This document shows positions 26,191 through 36,900 of a stretch of DNA of 41,482 nt, piece by piece. Where the stretch lies: the NCBI GenBank assembly GCA_030949555.1, contig JAUZSJ010000059.1, forward strand, positions 1-41,482. Direction: 5' to 3'. Positions within the stretch are counted from its first letter, which is position 1, and each line of letters starts with the position of its first letter. The translations under genes were made by a program, and so were the position numbers. This stretch comes from Persephonella sp. GTDB lineage: Bacteria > Aquificota > Aquificia > Aquificales > Hydrogenothermaceae. Under the pieces are notes generated by a model. That model was given only the letters and a program-made list of their open reading frames with translations. It was not told where the DNA came from and ran no database searches.

Positions 26191-27393
26191 TTAATAAAGT
26201 CTGAACCTTCTCTCAAGAAATTTTTGCCATGTGTTTGGGAGGTTGTCTATCTCTTCCTGTGCAATCTTTTTAACCTTATCTTCAATGCCTTTAATGTTCC
26301 CATCAATCCTCAGCTTAACATCACATACCTGAGGTTCAGTGATAGGTTTTCCTATCTGACTGACAAGGTATACATAAACCTCTTCCACTTCTTCTATTTC
26401 CGAAACTATCCTTTCAGCCATGTCTGTTGCTGCTGTGTTGTATATTTTCCCTATGTGAGAAACAGGATTTTTGCCAGCAGCAGCCTCAAGGCTCATAGGT
26501 CTGTAAGGGGTTATAAGACCGTTAACCCTGTTTCCTCTCCCTATCTGCCCATCATCTCCGGCCTCAGCAGATGTTCCGGTAACTGTTATGTAAACTGACT
26601 CATTATCTGGGTCATCAGCTGTATTAAGAAAAATATCCACATGTCTATCTGTAAGATTCTGAGCTATAGAATAGGCATAGTTAGAGACAATCTCTTTTTT
26701 CTCCAGATAATCTTTCACATCTTTTACATACTTATCAACAAAAGCCATTGCAATGGTTATTCTGATGTTATCTCTATTTCTAACACCCATAACCTTTATA
26801 TCTTCTCCAACATACGGATGGTCTTTTTTAAACTCTTTACTGTTCAATGTTTTTTCAACTTCATAAACAATTGTTTCAATGTCATCAAAAGGAGCATGTC
26901 CAACACCAAAAGATGTATCATTGGCAAGGGGAATTTCTCCTTTTAGCTGAAATCTTTCAAACAGCTCAACAAGGTCTTTACTTCCTGGTTTTAGCTTTGG
27001 ATGAATAATAACGTGGTTTGTTATATTTAAGTTCGGTATATTTTCCTTCAGCCATCTGTGGGCTGTTTCTATAGCAAGTTCTTCAACAGGAAGTCTCTTT
27101 CCATTTATCTCATTTATAGCTCTTCCTGTCAGATATATCTCTATTGGAGATATTATTGAGCCCCCTCCAAACTTAGGCTCTGCTATCCCCCCTATGAGAA
27201 GAGCTTTATCTACATTGTGGTGCATTATTGCTCCACATTCTTCTCTATAAAGTTTAGATAGTGCTATAGAAAGTTCCTCTCCCAGAGCATCACATATTGT
27301 GTCAGGATGCCCTGTTCCTTTTCTCTCAACTATCTCAACAGGTTGCTCAGATACTTTAGGAAAATCAAGAAGGCCCACATTAATACTTGCCAA
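26191..27393 (-). CDS. mat: Archaeal-type S-adenosylmethionine synthetase
   Basis: A 400-residue cytoplasmic enzyme of the archaeal MAT family, not bacterial MetK. It has VEIVERKGTGHPDTICDALG near the N-terminus, GGIAEPKFGGGSIISPIEIY, DTSFGVGHAPFDDIET and TGTSAEAGDDGQIGRGNRVN, all archaeal-type motifs; the MetK hexapeptides are absent. It makes AdoMet from Met and ATP, used here by NirJ among others. Start at TTG 27393 after GGAGGTAAGAAA. First gene of the operon with coaE, the coiled-coil gene and the cupredoxin gene. Aquificales are known to use this type, presumably from archaea by transfer. Confidence 0.95.
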   Translation of the reverse strand: MASINVGLLDFPKVSEQPVEIVERKGTGHPDTICDALGEELSIALSKLYREECGAIMHHNVDKALLIGGIAEPKFGGGSIISPIEIYLTGRAINEINGKRLPVEELAIETAHRWLKENIPNLNITNHVIIHPKLKPGSKDLVELFERFQLKGEIPLANDTSFGVGHAPFDDIETIVYEVEKTLNSKEFKKDHPYVGEDIKVMGVRNRDNIRITIAMAFVDKYVKDVKDYLEKKEIVSNYAYSIAQNLTDRHVDIFLNTADDPDNESVYITVTGTSAEAGDDGQIGRGNRVNGLITPYRPMSLEAAAGKNPVSHIGKIYNTAATDMAERIVSEIEEVEEVYVYLVSQIGKPITEPQVCDVKLRIDGNIKGIEDKVKKIAQEEIDNLPNTWQKFLERRFRLY

Positions 27394-27423
27394 TTTCTTA
27401 CCTCCAGTTTTAATGAAAACATT

Positions 27424-27452
27424 AGAATAATATAATTTGGAGCTCTTTACAA
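27424..27452 (-). promoter_or_regulatory. Promoter of the AdoMet synthetase operon
   Basis: On the minus strand TTGTAA (27452-27447), 17-base spacer, TATTCT (27429-27424). The -35 overlaps that of the divergent rpsT promoter almost base for base. Confidence 0.5.
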
Positions 27453-27474
27453 GTAAGGATATATCAGCTATAAT
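27446..27474 (+). promoter_or_regulatory. Promoter of the rpsT-tRNA-tilS-ftsH unit
   Basis: TTTACA (27446-27451), 17-base spacer, TATAAT (27469-27474), predicting a start near 27481. A second AT-rich element (TTGAAT 27482, 15-base spacer, TATAAA 27503) could be an alternative promoter. Confidence 0.6.
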
Positions 27475-27542
27475 ACATATCTTGAATTTTGGATGGTTAT
27501 ATTATAAATTATTTAGTCCTTAAATGGAAAAAGGAGGTTTAA

Positions 27543-27821
27543 ATGGCTCATACACGCTCAGCAAAGAAGAGGGTAAGGCAGGCAGAAAAGAGAAGAGTTC
27601 TCAACAGATATCACATATCCAGGATGAAGACAGCCATTAAAAAAATTAATGAAGCTCTAAAAAACAAAGATGTTGAGACAGCAGAAAAACTTCTGCCACT
27701 TGCACAGAAACTGGCATACAGAGCAGCTGCAAAGGGAGCTATCCACAAAAATGAAGCTGCCAGAAGAATTTCAAGGATTGCAAGAAAAATCAACACTGTA
27801 AAACAGTCACTCTCTTCATAA
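27543..27821 (+). CDS. rpsT: Ribosomal protein bS20
   Basis: A 92-residue Lys/Arg-rich helical protein: MAHTRSAKKRVRQAEKRR and HKNEAARRISRIARKINTV match bS20, a primary binder of 16S rRNA in the 30S subunit. The AAAGGAGG site lies 7 bases before the ATG. It heads a unit that continues into the tRNA (8 bases later), tilS, ftsH and tatD with no visible terminator. Confidence 0.97.
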   Translation: MAHTRSAKKRVRQAEKRRVLNRYHISRMKTAIKKINEALKNKDVETAEKLLPLAQKLAYRAAAKGAIHKNEAARRISRIARKINTVKQSLSS

Positions 27822-27829
27822 AACAAAGT

Positions 27830-27906
27830 GGCGGTGTAGCTCAGCTGGTTAGAGCACGCGGCTCATATCCGCGGAGTCGCAGGTTCGAGTCCTGCCACCG
27901 CCACCA
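27830..27906 (+). tRNA. tRNA with CAU anticodon (probably elongator Met)
   Basis: A complete cloverleaf. Acceptor GGCGGTG pairs with CACCGCC, then A and an encoded CCA (27904-27906). The D arm is GCTC...GAGC. The anticodon stem is CGCGG/CCGCG with loop CTCATAT and anticodon CAT at 27864-27866; the T arm is GCAGG/CCTGC. The paired first base and only ordinary anticodon-stem pairs exclude initiator tRNA. GGCGGTGTAGCTCAGCTGG closely resembles Gram-positive elongator tRNA-Met. tRNA-Ile2, whose CAU wobble base TilS converts to lysidine, has the same anticodon and cannot be ruled out. Confidence 0.95.
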
Positions 27907-27915
27907 TTAAAAAAT

Positions 27916-29263
27916 GTGTTAGAGAAAAAGTTTTTAAAAGCAATCAAAGATTTTGCTCTGCTGAAAAAAGGTGATTCTGTTCTTATAGCTTTTTCTGGAG
28001 GTATAGACTCCACTGTTTTAGCAACGCTCCTCCTGAAGCTCAAAAATTATCTTGGGATAGATAGAATATCCCTCGCCCATCTAAACCACTCCCTCAGAAA
28101 AGAAGCTGACGAAGACCAGAAGTTCTGTGAAACATTTGCCAGAGAAAAAGGTTTAAACATCTACACCAGAAAAGTTGATGTCAGAGGATATGCCAGTAAA
28201 TATTCCATGTCTGTAGAGGAGGCAGCAAGAAAAGTCAGATACAGTTTTTTACAGGAGGTGGCACAAAAGGAAGGTTTTACAAAAATTACCACAGGACATC
28301 ATCTTTCAGACCTCGTGGAGACCATGCTCCTGTGGTTTGTTCAGGGAAACAGGAGAGGAATAAAAGGATTCAGAGCAAAAGAAGGAAAAATAATCCGACC
28401 TCTTTACTACATGACAAAGGACGAAATATACAGATATGCCTCCGAAAAGAAAATAAAATATGTTGTTGACAGAAGTAATTTTAAAACAGATATTCTGAGA
28501 AACAAAATCAGACATAACATTATCCCCCTCCTGAAACAGATAAATCCTTCACTGGAAAAGTCTATGCTTTACGAAGCCCTGTTTTTACAGATAGACGATT
28601 CATTCCTTGAAGAAAAAAATAAGATGTTTTCACAGAAATTTCTCAACGACAGTATTAAATTAGATAAGATACTGGATATTCCAGAAGCTATTTTGTACAG
28701 AATGCTGACAGACTGGATTTACAGAAAAACAGGTGTATATCCATCTTACCGTAAAATCTGGGAAATTTTGAATATATTAAGAAAAACAGGAGAAAAAGAG
28801 ATTAGCTTAACCAGAAACTATCAGCTTGTAAAAAGTTATTCAGAGATTTTTATTAAAAAAAAGGAAAAAACTGAAGGATACTTCTATAAAATAAAAGCAG
28901 GGAATGAAGTACACATAAGAAGCTGGTGTTATAATAAAAAGCTATATATCTGAACCTGTTAATATGGAAAAGTTGAGAGATGAAAAAAAAGGTTGTATGC
29001 TTTGATATAGGGGAGGAAAATCCTGAATTTATTATCAGAACCAGAAAATCAGGGGACAGATTCCTGCCCTTTGGTAAAAACACAGAGAAAAACTTAAGGA
29101 TATAATGATTGAGCTCAAAATTCCCAGATATATGAGAGACACCATACCAATTCTTGAATTTAGGAATAAAATATTATGGGTGGTTGGACATAAAAGGTCC
29201 GGATACTATCCAGTATCTGAAAAAACGAAAAAAATGATCTGTTTTGAGATAAAGGAGGTTTGA
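27916..29263 (+). CDS. tilS: TilS, tRNA(Ile2) lysidine synthetase (frameshifted near the C-terminus)
   Basis: Starts at GTG 27916 and has the PP-loop motif VLIAFSGGIDSTVLATLL and LAHLNHSLRKEADEDQ, both diagnostic of TilS. After a break near 28925 the C-terminal domain continues in other frames as FIIRTRKSGDRFLPFG, KIPRYMRDTIPILEF and SGYYPVSEKTKK, with further shifts near 28985 and 29095, to a stop at 29263. TilS adds lysine to C34 of tRNA-Ile2 (CAU) so that it reads AUA; it is essential. About 448 residues with the repaired tail, a full-length two-domain TilS. No Shine-Dalgarno precedes the GTG; only nine bases separate it from the tRNA CCA. The stop overlaps the ftsH TTG. Confidence 0.93.
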
Positions 29264-31153
29264 AAAAGGTGCAGCTGTCAAGAAGCATTCTTATATGGTT
29301 TTTAATAGGAGCATTGATGATATTTGCCTTTAATCTGATAGGCTCAAGACAGGTTGTTGATAACAAGATATCCTATACAGAATTTGTTGAAATGGTCAAT
29401 GATGGAAAAGTAGAAAAGGCAACAATTAAAGGAGAAGAAATTACAGCTATAACAAAAGACGGCAAAAAAGTTCAGACTGTAATACCAGAAGGCTACAGCA
29501 AAATATACGATATAATGCAGGAAAATGGCGTTAAGATACACGTTATCCCTGCAGAAAAAGCAAGCTGGTTGACAACACTTCTGATATCCTGGCTTCCTAT
29601 CCTCCTGTTTATAGGCCTGTGGATATTTATGATGAGACAGATGTCTGGAGGCTCAAACAGGGCTTTCTCCTTTGCAAAGTCAAAGGCAAAGGTTTATTTA
29701 GAAGAAAAACCTAACGTTAAACTTAGATGATGTTGCCGGAATGGACGAGGTGAAGGAAGAAGTAAAAGAGATTATAGATTATCTGAAAGACCCTCAGAGA
29801 TTTCAAAAGCTCGGTGGTAGAGCTCCCAAAGGGGTTCTCTTTTACGGAGACCCGGGAGTTGGTAAAACACTCCTGGCAAAAGCAATAGCGGGAGAAGCAA
29901 ATGTACCGTTTATATCTATATCCGGTTCCGATTTTGTTGAGATGTTTGTTGGAGTTGGAGCCGCAAGAGTTAGAGACCTTTTTGAAACAGCAAAAAAACA
30001 TGCACCATGCCTTGTATTTATAGATGAGATTGATGCTGTAGGCAGGACAAGAAGTGGTGTAGGTTTTGGTGGAGGACACGACGAAAGGGAACAGACACTG
30101 AACCAGCTTCTCGTGGAACTCGACGGTTTTGAGTCTGGAGAGGGAATCATTGTTATAGCTGCAACAAACAGACCAGACATCCTTGACCCTGCACTCCTCA
30201 GACCAGGAAGATTTGACAGACAGATATCTGTTCCAAAACCTGATGTTAAGGGAAGATATGAAATACTGAAAGTCCACGTGAAAAAGAAAAAAATCCCATT
30301 AGACAACGATGTAGACCTCATGGTTATAGCAAGAGGAACGCCTGGATTTTCTGGAGCAGACCTTGCGAACATAGTGAACGAAGCTGCCCTTCTTGCTGCA
30401 AGAAAAAGAAAAGACAGAGTGGGGATGAAAGAGTTTGAAGAAGCTATGGACAGAATTATGATGGGATTAGAAAGAAAAGGTATGGCCATAACCCCCGCTG
30501 AAAAGGAAAAGATTGCATACCACGAAGTTGGGCACGCCATCGTAAGTCTGATGTTCAAAGAAGCAGACCCTCTTCATAAGGTTTCAATAATACCAAGGGG
30601 AATGGCTTTAGGTGTTACAGTAAACCTGCCAGAAGAAGACAGGCATATATACTCTAAAAAAGACCTGATGGCAAGAATACACCAGCTCTTTGGTGGAAGG
30701 GCAGCAGAAGAAGTGTTCTACGGCAAAGATGGAATAACAACAGGTGCAGAAAATGACCTTATGAGAGCAACAGAGCTTGCATACAGAATTGTTGCCTCAT
30801 GGGGTATGACAGAAGAGCTTGGTCCTATACATGTATCAACTGCAAGAAACAATCCATTTATGCCACAGCAGGGACCAGAGATAAGCGAAGAAACTGCAAG
30901 AAAGATTGATGAAGAAGTAAACAGGCTTCTGAGAGATGCCTATGCAAAAACAAAAGAGATTATAGAAAGCTATAAAGATGCTATAACTGCAGTAGTTGAA
31001 CTTCTTTTAGATAAAGAAACTATAACATGTGATGAAATGGTAGCTATACTTGAAGAATACGGGGTTCCTGTTGTAAATAAATGTAGAAAATCCATAGTTG
31101 AAGTTGTGTCTGACTCATCTGCACCAGAAACACCAGCCGGAGCCATAGAATGA
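29260..31153 (+). CDS. ftsH: FtsH, membrane AAA+ zinc protease (one frameshift)
   Basis: The TTG start at 29260 follows AAAGGAGG. Two transmembrane segments (about 9-27 and 105-124) flank a small periplasmic domain. One extra base near 29735 (before GATGATGTTGCC) splits the gene in the linker before [16 protein letters not shown]. The AAA domain has Walker A GDPGVGKT, Walker [14 protein letters not shown] and the second region of homology [14 protein letters not shown]. The protease has the zinc motif HEVGH and a later Asp ligand in the TTGAENDL region. FtsH degrades membrane and short-lived cytoplasmic proteins as a hexamer. About 631 residues, normal. The D for P in the P-loop parallels Aquifex FtsH (GEPGVGKT). 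Confidence 0.96.
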
Positions 31154-31914
31154 TAGATACCCATGCCCACCTTGGCATGCTTAAGATGGAAGAAGACCTG
31201 TTAGAAAGTGTTGAAAAGTTAGACGGGATTATAACGATAGGATGTGATAAAGAAGAGATTTTCAGAGCTGTTGAGATAGCAAATAGATATGATAACGTTT
31301 ACGCTTCAGTAGGGTATCATCCATACGATGTAGAAGGTCTGACTGATGATGATATATTACTGCTAAAAAAAATGCATGAAGAAAACAGAAAAGTTATAGC
31401 TATTGGGGAAACGGGTCTTGACTATTACAGAGACATAACCCCCAAAAAACTACAGTGGGAATTTTTTGAAAAGCAGCTACTTTTAGCAAAGGGTTAAATC
31501 TTCCTGTTGTTATACACTCAAGGAATGCTAATGAAGACACAGTGAAAATATTAGAAAATCTCAGCCCTTTTCCCTCTTCTGGGGTTCTCCACTGTTTTGG
31601 TGGAGACATACAAATGATGGAAAGATGTGTAGAAATGGGATTTTACATATCCTTTGCAGGAAATGTGAGTTATCCAAAAGCTGATAATCTGAGAAAAGTT
31701 CTGAAAGCTACCCCTTGACAGACTTCTCCTTGAAACTGACAGCCCTTTCCTGACTCCCCAGAAGAAAAGAGGTAAGCCAAACAAACCTTCATACATATTT
31801 TATACATTAGAATTTGTTGCTGACCTTTTAAGTTTAACTCCAGAGGAGTTAGAATCTATCACAGACAAAAATGCTTCTAAACTGTTTGAGAAATTTTCTT
31901 ACGTTGCACAGTAA
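31150..31914 (+). CDS. tatD: TatD-family metal-dependent DNase (two frameshifts)
   Basis: The ATG at 31150 overlaps the ftsH stop (ATGA). [10 protein letters not shown] carries the first metal histidines, and [14 protein letters not shown] and [12 protein letters not shown] are TatD motifs. After a break near 31495 come [18 protein letters not shown] and GVLHCFGGD; after another near 31715, [14 protein letters not shown] with the final Asp ligand. About 254 residues, the usual size. TatD proteins are cytoplasmic 3'-5' exonucleases or D-aminoacyl-type hydrolases implicated in DNA repair; exact substrate is uncertain. The breaks are simple one-base shifts. Confidence 0.9.
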
Positions 31915-31960
31915 ATAATTTGCAGTTAATTTTAACTTATATACGAACGTGGGTGGTTGT

Positions 31961-32155
31961 ATGATTTACATAGTGCTTATAATGATTTTAATATTTGCTG
32001 TAATATTTGCCCTTCAGTATAAACTGGCTAAAGACAGTGGCAAAGTAGACATAAAAAGCATCTTAGAAACAACAGTTTTATGGAGTGTAATCTCCTACAT
32101 TATACTTGGTGTCATAGTTTTAGGTATAGCATTTTTGACAACCAGTCAGGACTAA
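31961..32155 (+). CDS. Small two-helix membrane protein
   Basis: About 64 residues beginning MIYIVLIMILIFAVIFALQY, then a short charged loop (KLAKDSGKVDIKS) and a second helix (VISYIILGVIVLGIAFL). I prefer the ATG at 31961, behind GGGTGG, over the GTG at 31949. No family recognised. It follows tatD by 46 bases and its stop overlaps the ligase stop tail-to-tail. Confidence 0.55.
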   Translation: MIYIVLIMILIFAVIFALQYKLAKDSGKVDIKSILETTVLWSVISYIILGVIVLGIAFLTTSQD

Positions 32156-33898
32156 ACTCTTATCTGCACCTGATTTTTGTACATCTCAATTAGCTCCTTC
32201 TCTGTTGTTGCATCTTCGGTTTTTTGTCAAACCTGTATCTTCCTGTAAATCTTGGAAATCTTAATCCCAGTCCTCTGTTTAGTTTTATTTTATCCCACCC
32301 GCATGTATGAACAGGAGAAAGTGTAAGCTCTGCTCCAGTTATTTCTAAAACCAGATAAGGTTCATACCATATGTCTGCTGTCAGTATAGAGTTTACCCGT
32401 GGATGTTTGTGGTCTATCTGATGCTCAGACAAAATCTCATCCAATCTTCTAAAGTCATCTTCTGTAAATCCTGTTCCTACCTTGCATACAGTCTTAAACT
32501 GGTCAGTTTCCGGGTCATAACATGCCATAAGAAGAGAGCCAAAGTATCCAGTCCTCTGACCTCTACCGTAAAATGCCCCAACAACTACAAGGTCAAAGGT
32601 GTCTGCAAGATGGGATTTGTAATCCCTTTTGTATTTTATCCACAGAAAACCCCTTTTCCCTGCCTGATATATAGAATCTTTTTGCAGGGATTTACACACA
32701 AGGCCTTCACATCCACTCTCTATTGCTTCAAGGAAAAAATTCTCTAAATCTTTAACATTGTCCACTATTTTTCTGGTTGCAAGATTTATTCTGTCTGTTA
32801 TTTTTATGTTTCTTTCCAATACTCTCCTTCTCTCTGGGTAAGGTTTCACTGTCAGGTCTTCACCATTCAGATACATAATGTCAAAGATAAAACCTGCCAC
32901 AGGATACATCATTATATGAAATCGGGTTACATACTTTACCCTTCTGTTCATCAAATCCTGAAATGGTCTTATTGCTCCTGAAGAAAGGTCTATAACAACA
33001 GCTTCAAGCTCTAAAATACATTCCTCTGGTATAGACTCTTTTAAAAACTCAATCAGGTCAGGAAACTGGTCTGTTATGTTTTCAAGCCGGCGGGAAAACA
33101 GATGAAACTCATTTTTTTTTCTATGAACCTGTATCCTTTCCCCATCGTATTTATATTCTGCTCCCGCCTTTCCACCTAACTTTTTCAGTATAAATGATGG
33201 AATTGCCATTCTCTCTGCAAGCATAGGTCTTATAGGCCTTCCTATCTGTATCTTTATATCCTCAACACCTTCCAGACCTTCTTTTGCCAGAACTGACGCC
33301 ACATATCCTAAGTCTGAAGATATGTTGTAAGCCCGTTCAATAACAGCTCTGTTTTCTTTCTTTCCTGTAAATGCTATAGAAAGAGCATCCATTATTGTGC
33401 TGTCTCCTATCCCCAGTCGCAGTCTTTCTGTTATGGTTCTGAGGAGATATTTAACCTCTATTGGAGAGGCTTTCTTTAGCAGAGAAATAAAAAGCTCCAT
33501 CTTTTTTTTCATTGAACCGTAACCAGTGGTTTCAGCTATCTTTTTTAAGGTTTCATAAGCTTCTTCCACTGTCAGACCTTTTTCTGTTTTTATATCTGCT
33601 TTTTCAAAAGTTTTTCTCCTGCATCCCCTAAATCTCCTGTCTGTATTATCTCCTTCTGTATATCATGCTCAGAGATACCCAAAACAGCAGACAGGGCTTT
33701 TATAGCTGATTTTTCGCTGAAGTTATAATCAAGACCTGTGTATTCAGGGGCTATCCTGCCTATAGATAGATAAACCACTTTATCTATTAACTCTTCAGGA
33801 GTCTCCTGAAAAAGTCTAACTAATGCATTGGTCATCTCAATTCTGCTTGTAGTCTCTTCTAAAAACTGGTAAAACTCTGCTAATTTTTTATATTCCAC
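32152..33898 (-). CDS. lig: ATP-dependent DNA ligase, archaeal type (two frameshifts)
   Basis: Starts at GTG 33898 (MEYKKLAEFYQFLEETTSR). Residues 1 to about 220 are the archaeal-type N-terminal DNA-binding domain (LRLGIGDSTIMDALSIAF). The adenylation domain has the lysine motif EYKYDGERIQVHR (Lys near 249), then LELEAVVIDL, AGFIFDIMYLNG, EGLVCKSLQ and WIKYKRDY, and the OB domain follows with GRGQRTGYFGSLLMACYD. One break near 33600 separates the first 102 residues, and one near 32225 the tail EKELIEMYKNQVQIRV. The rebuilt length of about 582 residues fits archaeal LigI-type enzymes. It seals nicks using ATP; bacteria use NAD-dependent LigA for replication, so this is an additional or acquired ligase. 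It lies 12 bases after the kinase gene. Confidence 0.93.
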
Positions 33899-33910
33899 AG
33901 CATTTTCTCT

Positions 33911-36900
33911 TCAAAAAAGTTTATCTATTTTTTTCACAATCCCTTTATAATCTCTCTTTTCTAACAACCTTTCAATCTCTAACAACAGCTCTCTGTCTTC
34001 CTGCGTTAATAAGTATTTTCTTGTCTCGTCTAATATCTGTTTAATCTGTTTTATCCTTCTCTTGGAAGCAAACTGTCTGAGACTGTTTAAAAGCTCTTTT
34101 CTTCTTTCTTCCGTTAATGTTTCCAGTGGGCTTTCAGAATTTTCTTCCTTTTCTTTATCAATCAGTTTCTCCTTAATCTCCTTTAACACTTTGTTCAGCT
34201 CTTCATAAAAGTCACTGATAAGTTCCCTGTTTAAGGTCAGTTCCAACTCTTTAGCTATCTCACTCAGCTTAACAGCTCCTATATTTAGAGCTAATCCTTT
34301 TATTGTGTGGGCAGTTCTTTTAAATTCTTCATCGTTTAAACTTTCTAACCTTAAATCTTTATAGTTGTTATAAAACTTTTCTAAAATTTTTAGATAGAGA
34401 TTCCTGTTATCTGCAACACGTGATAATCCGCTACTTACATCTATATACTCAAATTCAGGGATGTTTACTTCCTTTTCACTGGAGGCTTTCTCCACAACCT
34501 CTATTTTAGGGGTTATATACTTCAGTAAAACCCTATAAAGTTCCTCCACATTTATAGGTTTACTTATATGTTCATTCATTCCTGCATTTTTCGTTTTTTC
34601 AATATCTTCCTTCATTGCATTTGCAGTGAGGGCAATTATTGGAATATTTTTATCTTTTTCTCTTATAGCTTTTGTTGCCTGATAGCCGTCCATTTCTGGC
34701 ATCTGGATGTCCATTAAAATCAGCTCATACCTGTCTGGATGTTTCTCAAATTTTTCAACTGCTTCTATACCATTTTCAGCTATGTCAACATTTATTCCAG
34801 AATGTTCCAATAATCCTAAAATAATCTCCTGATTTGTTTCGTTATCTTCCACCAGCAGTATGTTGCTTCCTTTAAGAGTTGAAATACTTTCAGACAACTG
34901 ATTTTTCCTGTCTGTACTAAAATAAGTTGTTCTCCTATCAAGGAAAATCTGACACAGAACATTATTTAACAGTGTTATGTCAAGAGGTTTTTGCAGGAAT
35001 GCGTTAACACCAATCTGTTTTGCTTTTTCTTCTATATCATTTCTTCTGAAACTACTGACCATTATAATGATTGGAGACATCCCGTCACAGTATCTGTCCA
35101 TTACTTCTTTTATTTTTCTTGAAGTTTCTATTCCGTCCATACCGGGCATATTCCAGTCCATCAGAATCAAGTCATATTTTCTGCTGCAATTTTTCAGGAG
35201 ATTTACTGCTTCTTCTCCGCTATAAGCATGCTCCACATTAAGTTTAAAAATCTTAAGATTGTTCTCAAGAATTTCATGCCAGAGTTTATTGTCATCCACT
35301 ATAAGGACAGATTTGTCATCAAAATTATGGAAAGGATTTTCAGACTTTACTTCTTCCAATTCTATCTCAAATGTAAAAGTGCTTCCCTTTCCCGGTTCAC
35401 TTTCTACCCAGATTTTTCCGTTCATAAGTTCAACAAGTCTTCTGGAGATAGACAGTCCCAGTCCTGTTCCACCAAATCTTCTTGTGGTGCTACCATCAGC
35501 CTGCACAAAAGGCTGGAACAGCTTTTCCTGCTGTTCTTCTGTCATTCCTATTCCTGTATCTCTTACTTTAAACCTTACCCTGTTTTTCTTTACTTTCGAG
35601 ACAGAAAGTTCTATTTCTCCTTTCTCTGTAAATTTGACAGCATTTCCCAGTAAATTTGTAAGAATCTGGGAAATCCTCAGACTATCTCCATAAAAGTGTC
35701 TTGGCAGGTTAACATCGTAGCTGACAATTAATTCCAAATTTTTCTCATGGGCTTTTACTTCTACTATGGAAATCACATTATCAATAGTTTCAAACAGGTC
35801 AAATTCGACTTTTTCTATACTGAGTTTACCTGCTTCTATCTTGCTCAGGTCAAGTATGTCATTAATAATTCCAAGGAGATTTTTTGCATTCCTATCAATC
35901 TTCTCTATATAACTTCTCTGTTTAGGTGTCAGCTCTGTTTTTGAGAGAAGATACAGCATTCCTATAATACCATTCATAGGAGTTCTTATCTCATGGCTCA
36001 TGTTAGCAAGAAACTGGGATTTGAATCTTGCACTTTCCTCTGCCTTTTCTTTTGCTGTCTCAAGCTCTCTTGTTTGTTCCTTCACCTTCTGGTCTAAATT
36101 TTTTATGTGGTCTTCAATAGTATCAACCATTTTGTTAAAGTTTTCAGAAAGCAGGCCTAATTCATCACTCTGTTTTATGTTGCTTCTTACACTGTAATCT
36201 CCTTTTGCTACCTTTATGGTCAAGTCAGTTAACGTAGATATAGGATTGAGAATCTTTCTAAGAGAAATGTAACTGTAAAATCCAACTAAAACCAGTAAGC
36301 CAATAGCCGTAAACCATATAAAATTCCTTATCTCCCTTGACGTAGCTTTTAGCTCATCAACATAAACGGAAGAAGCTATGTACCAGTCAAGTTCGGGAAT
36401 ATACTTTACCCACGAAACTTTACTGTAAATGTAATTGCCAGGGTCGTCAGGTCTGTCCCACTTATAAAACAACGGTCTGTTTTCCTTTGCTGCTTTTACC
36501 AGGTCGTCAAATAAAAAAGTCCCTTTTCCCGGATTTGGAAGTTTAGAAAAGTTCGTCCCATCTATGTTTTTGTTAGGATGCATAAGCATATTACCTTTTC
36601 CATCAAAAATATACATATATCCGCTTTTACCTATTCTTGTATTTTCTACAATTTTTCTAAGTTCAGTCATAAGCTCCTTTTTTCTTCTTGCAACTTCTCT
36701 TGAAATATCATCAATGTAGACACCTGTCCCTACAACCATTTTCCAGTTAGGAAAATCTTTTGCAAAGGTTAGCTTTTCATAAGGTGTGTCGTCTGAATTA
36801 TTTTTTTTCCACCAATAGCTATAAAATCCTTCACCTTCTCTTCTGGCTACTTCAACCAGTGGCGGAACTATCAGGTTACCTTTAACGTCTCTCACATTAG

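Noticed and set aside
27830-27906. Initiator tRNA-fMet
   Set aside because: Base 1 is paired and the anticodon stem lacks the three consecutive G:C pairs typical of initiators.
29842-30558. Long minus-strand open frame opposite ftsH
   Set aside because: It mirrors codon bias of ftsH and has no recognisable protein features or ribosome site.
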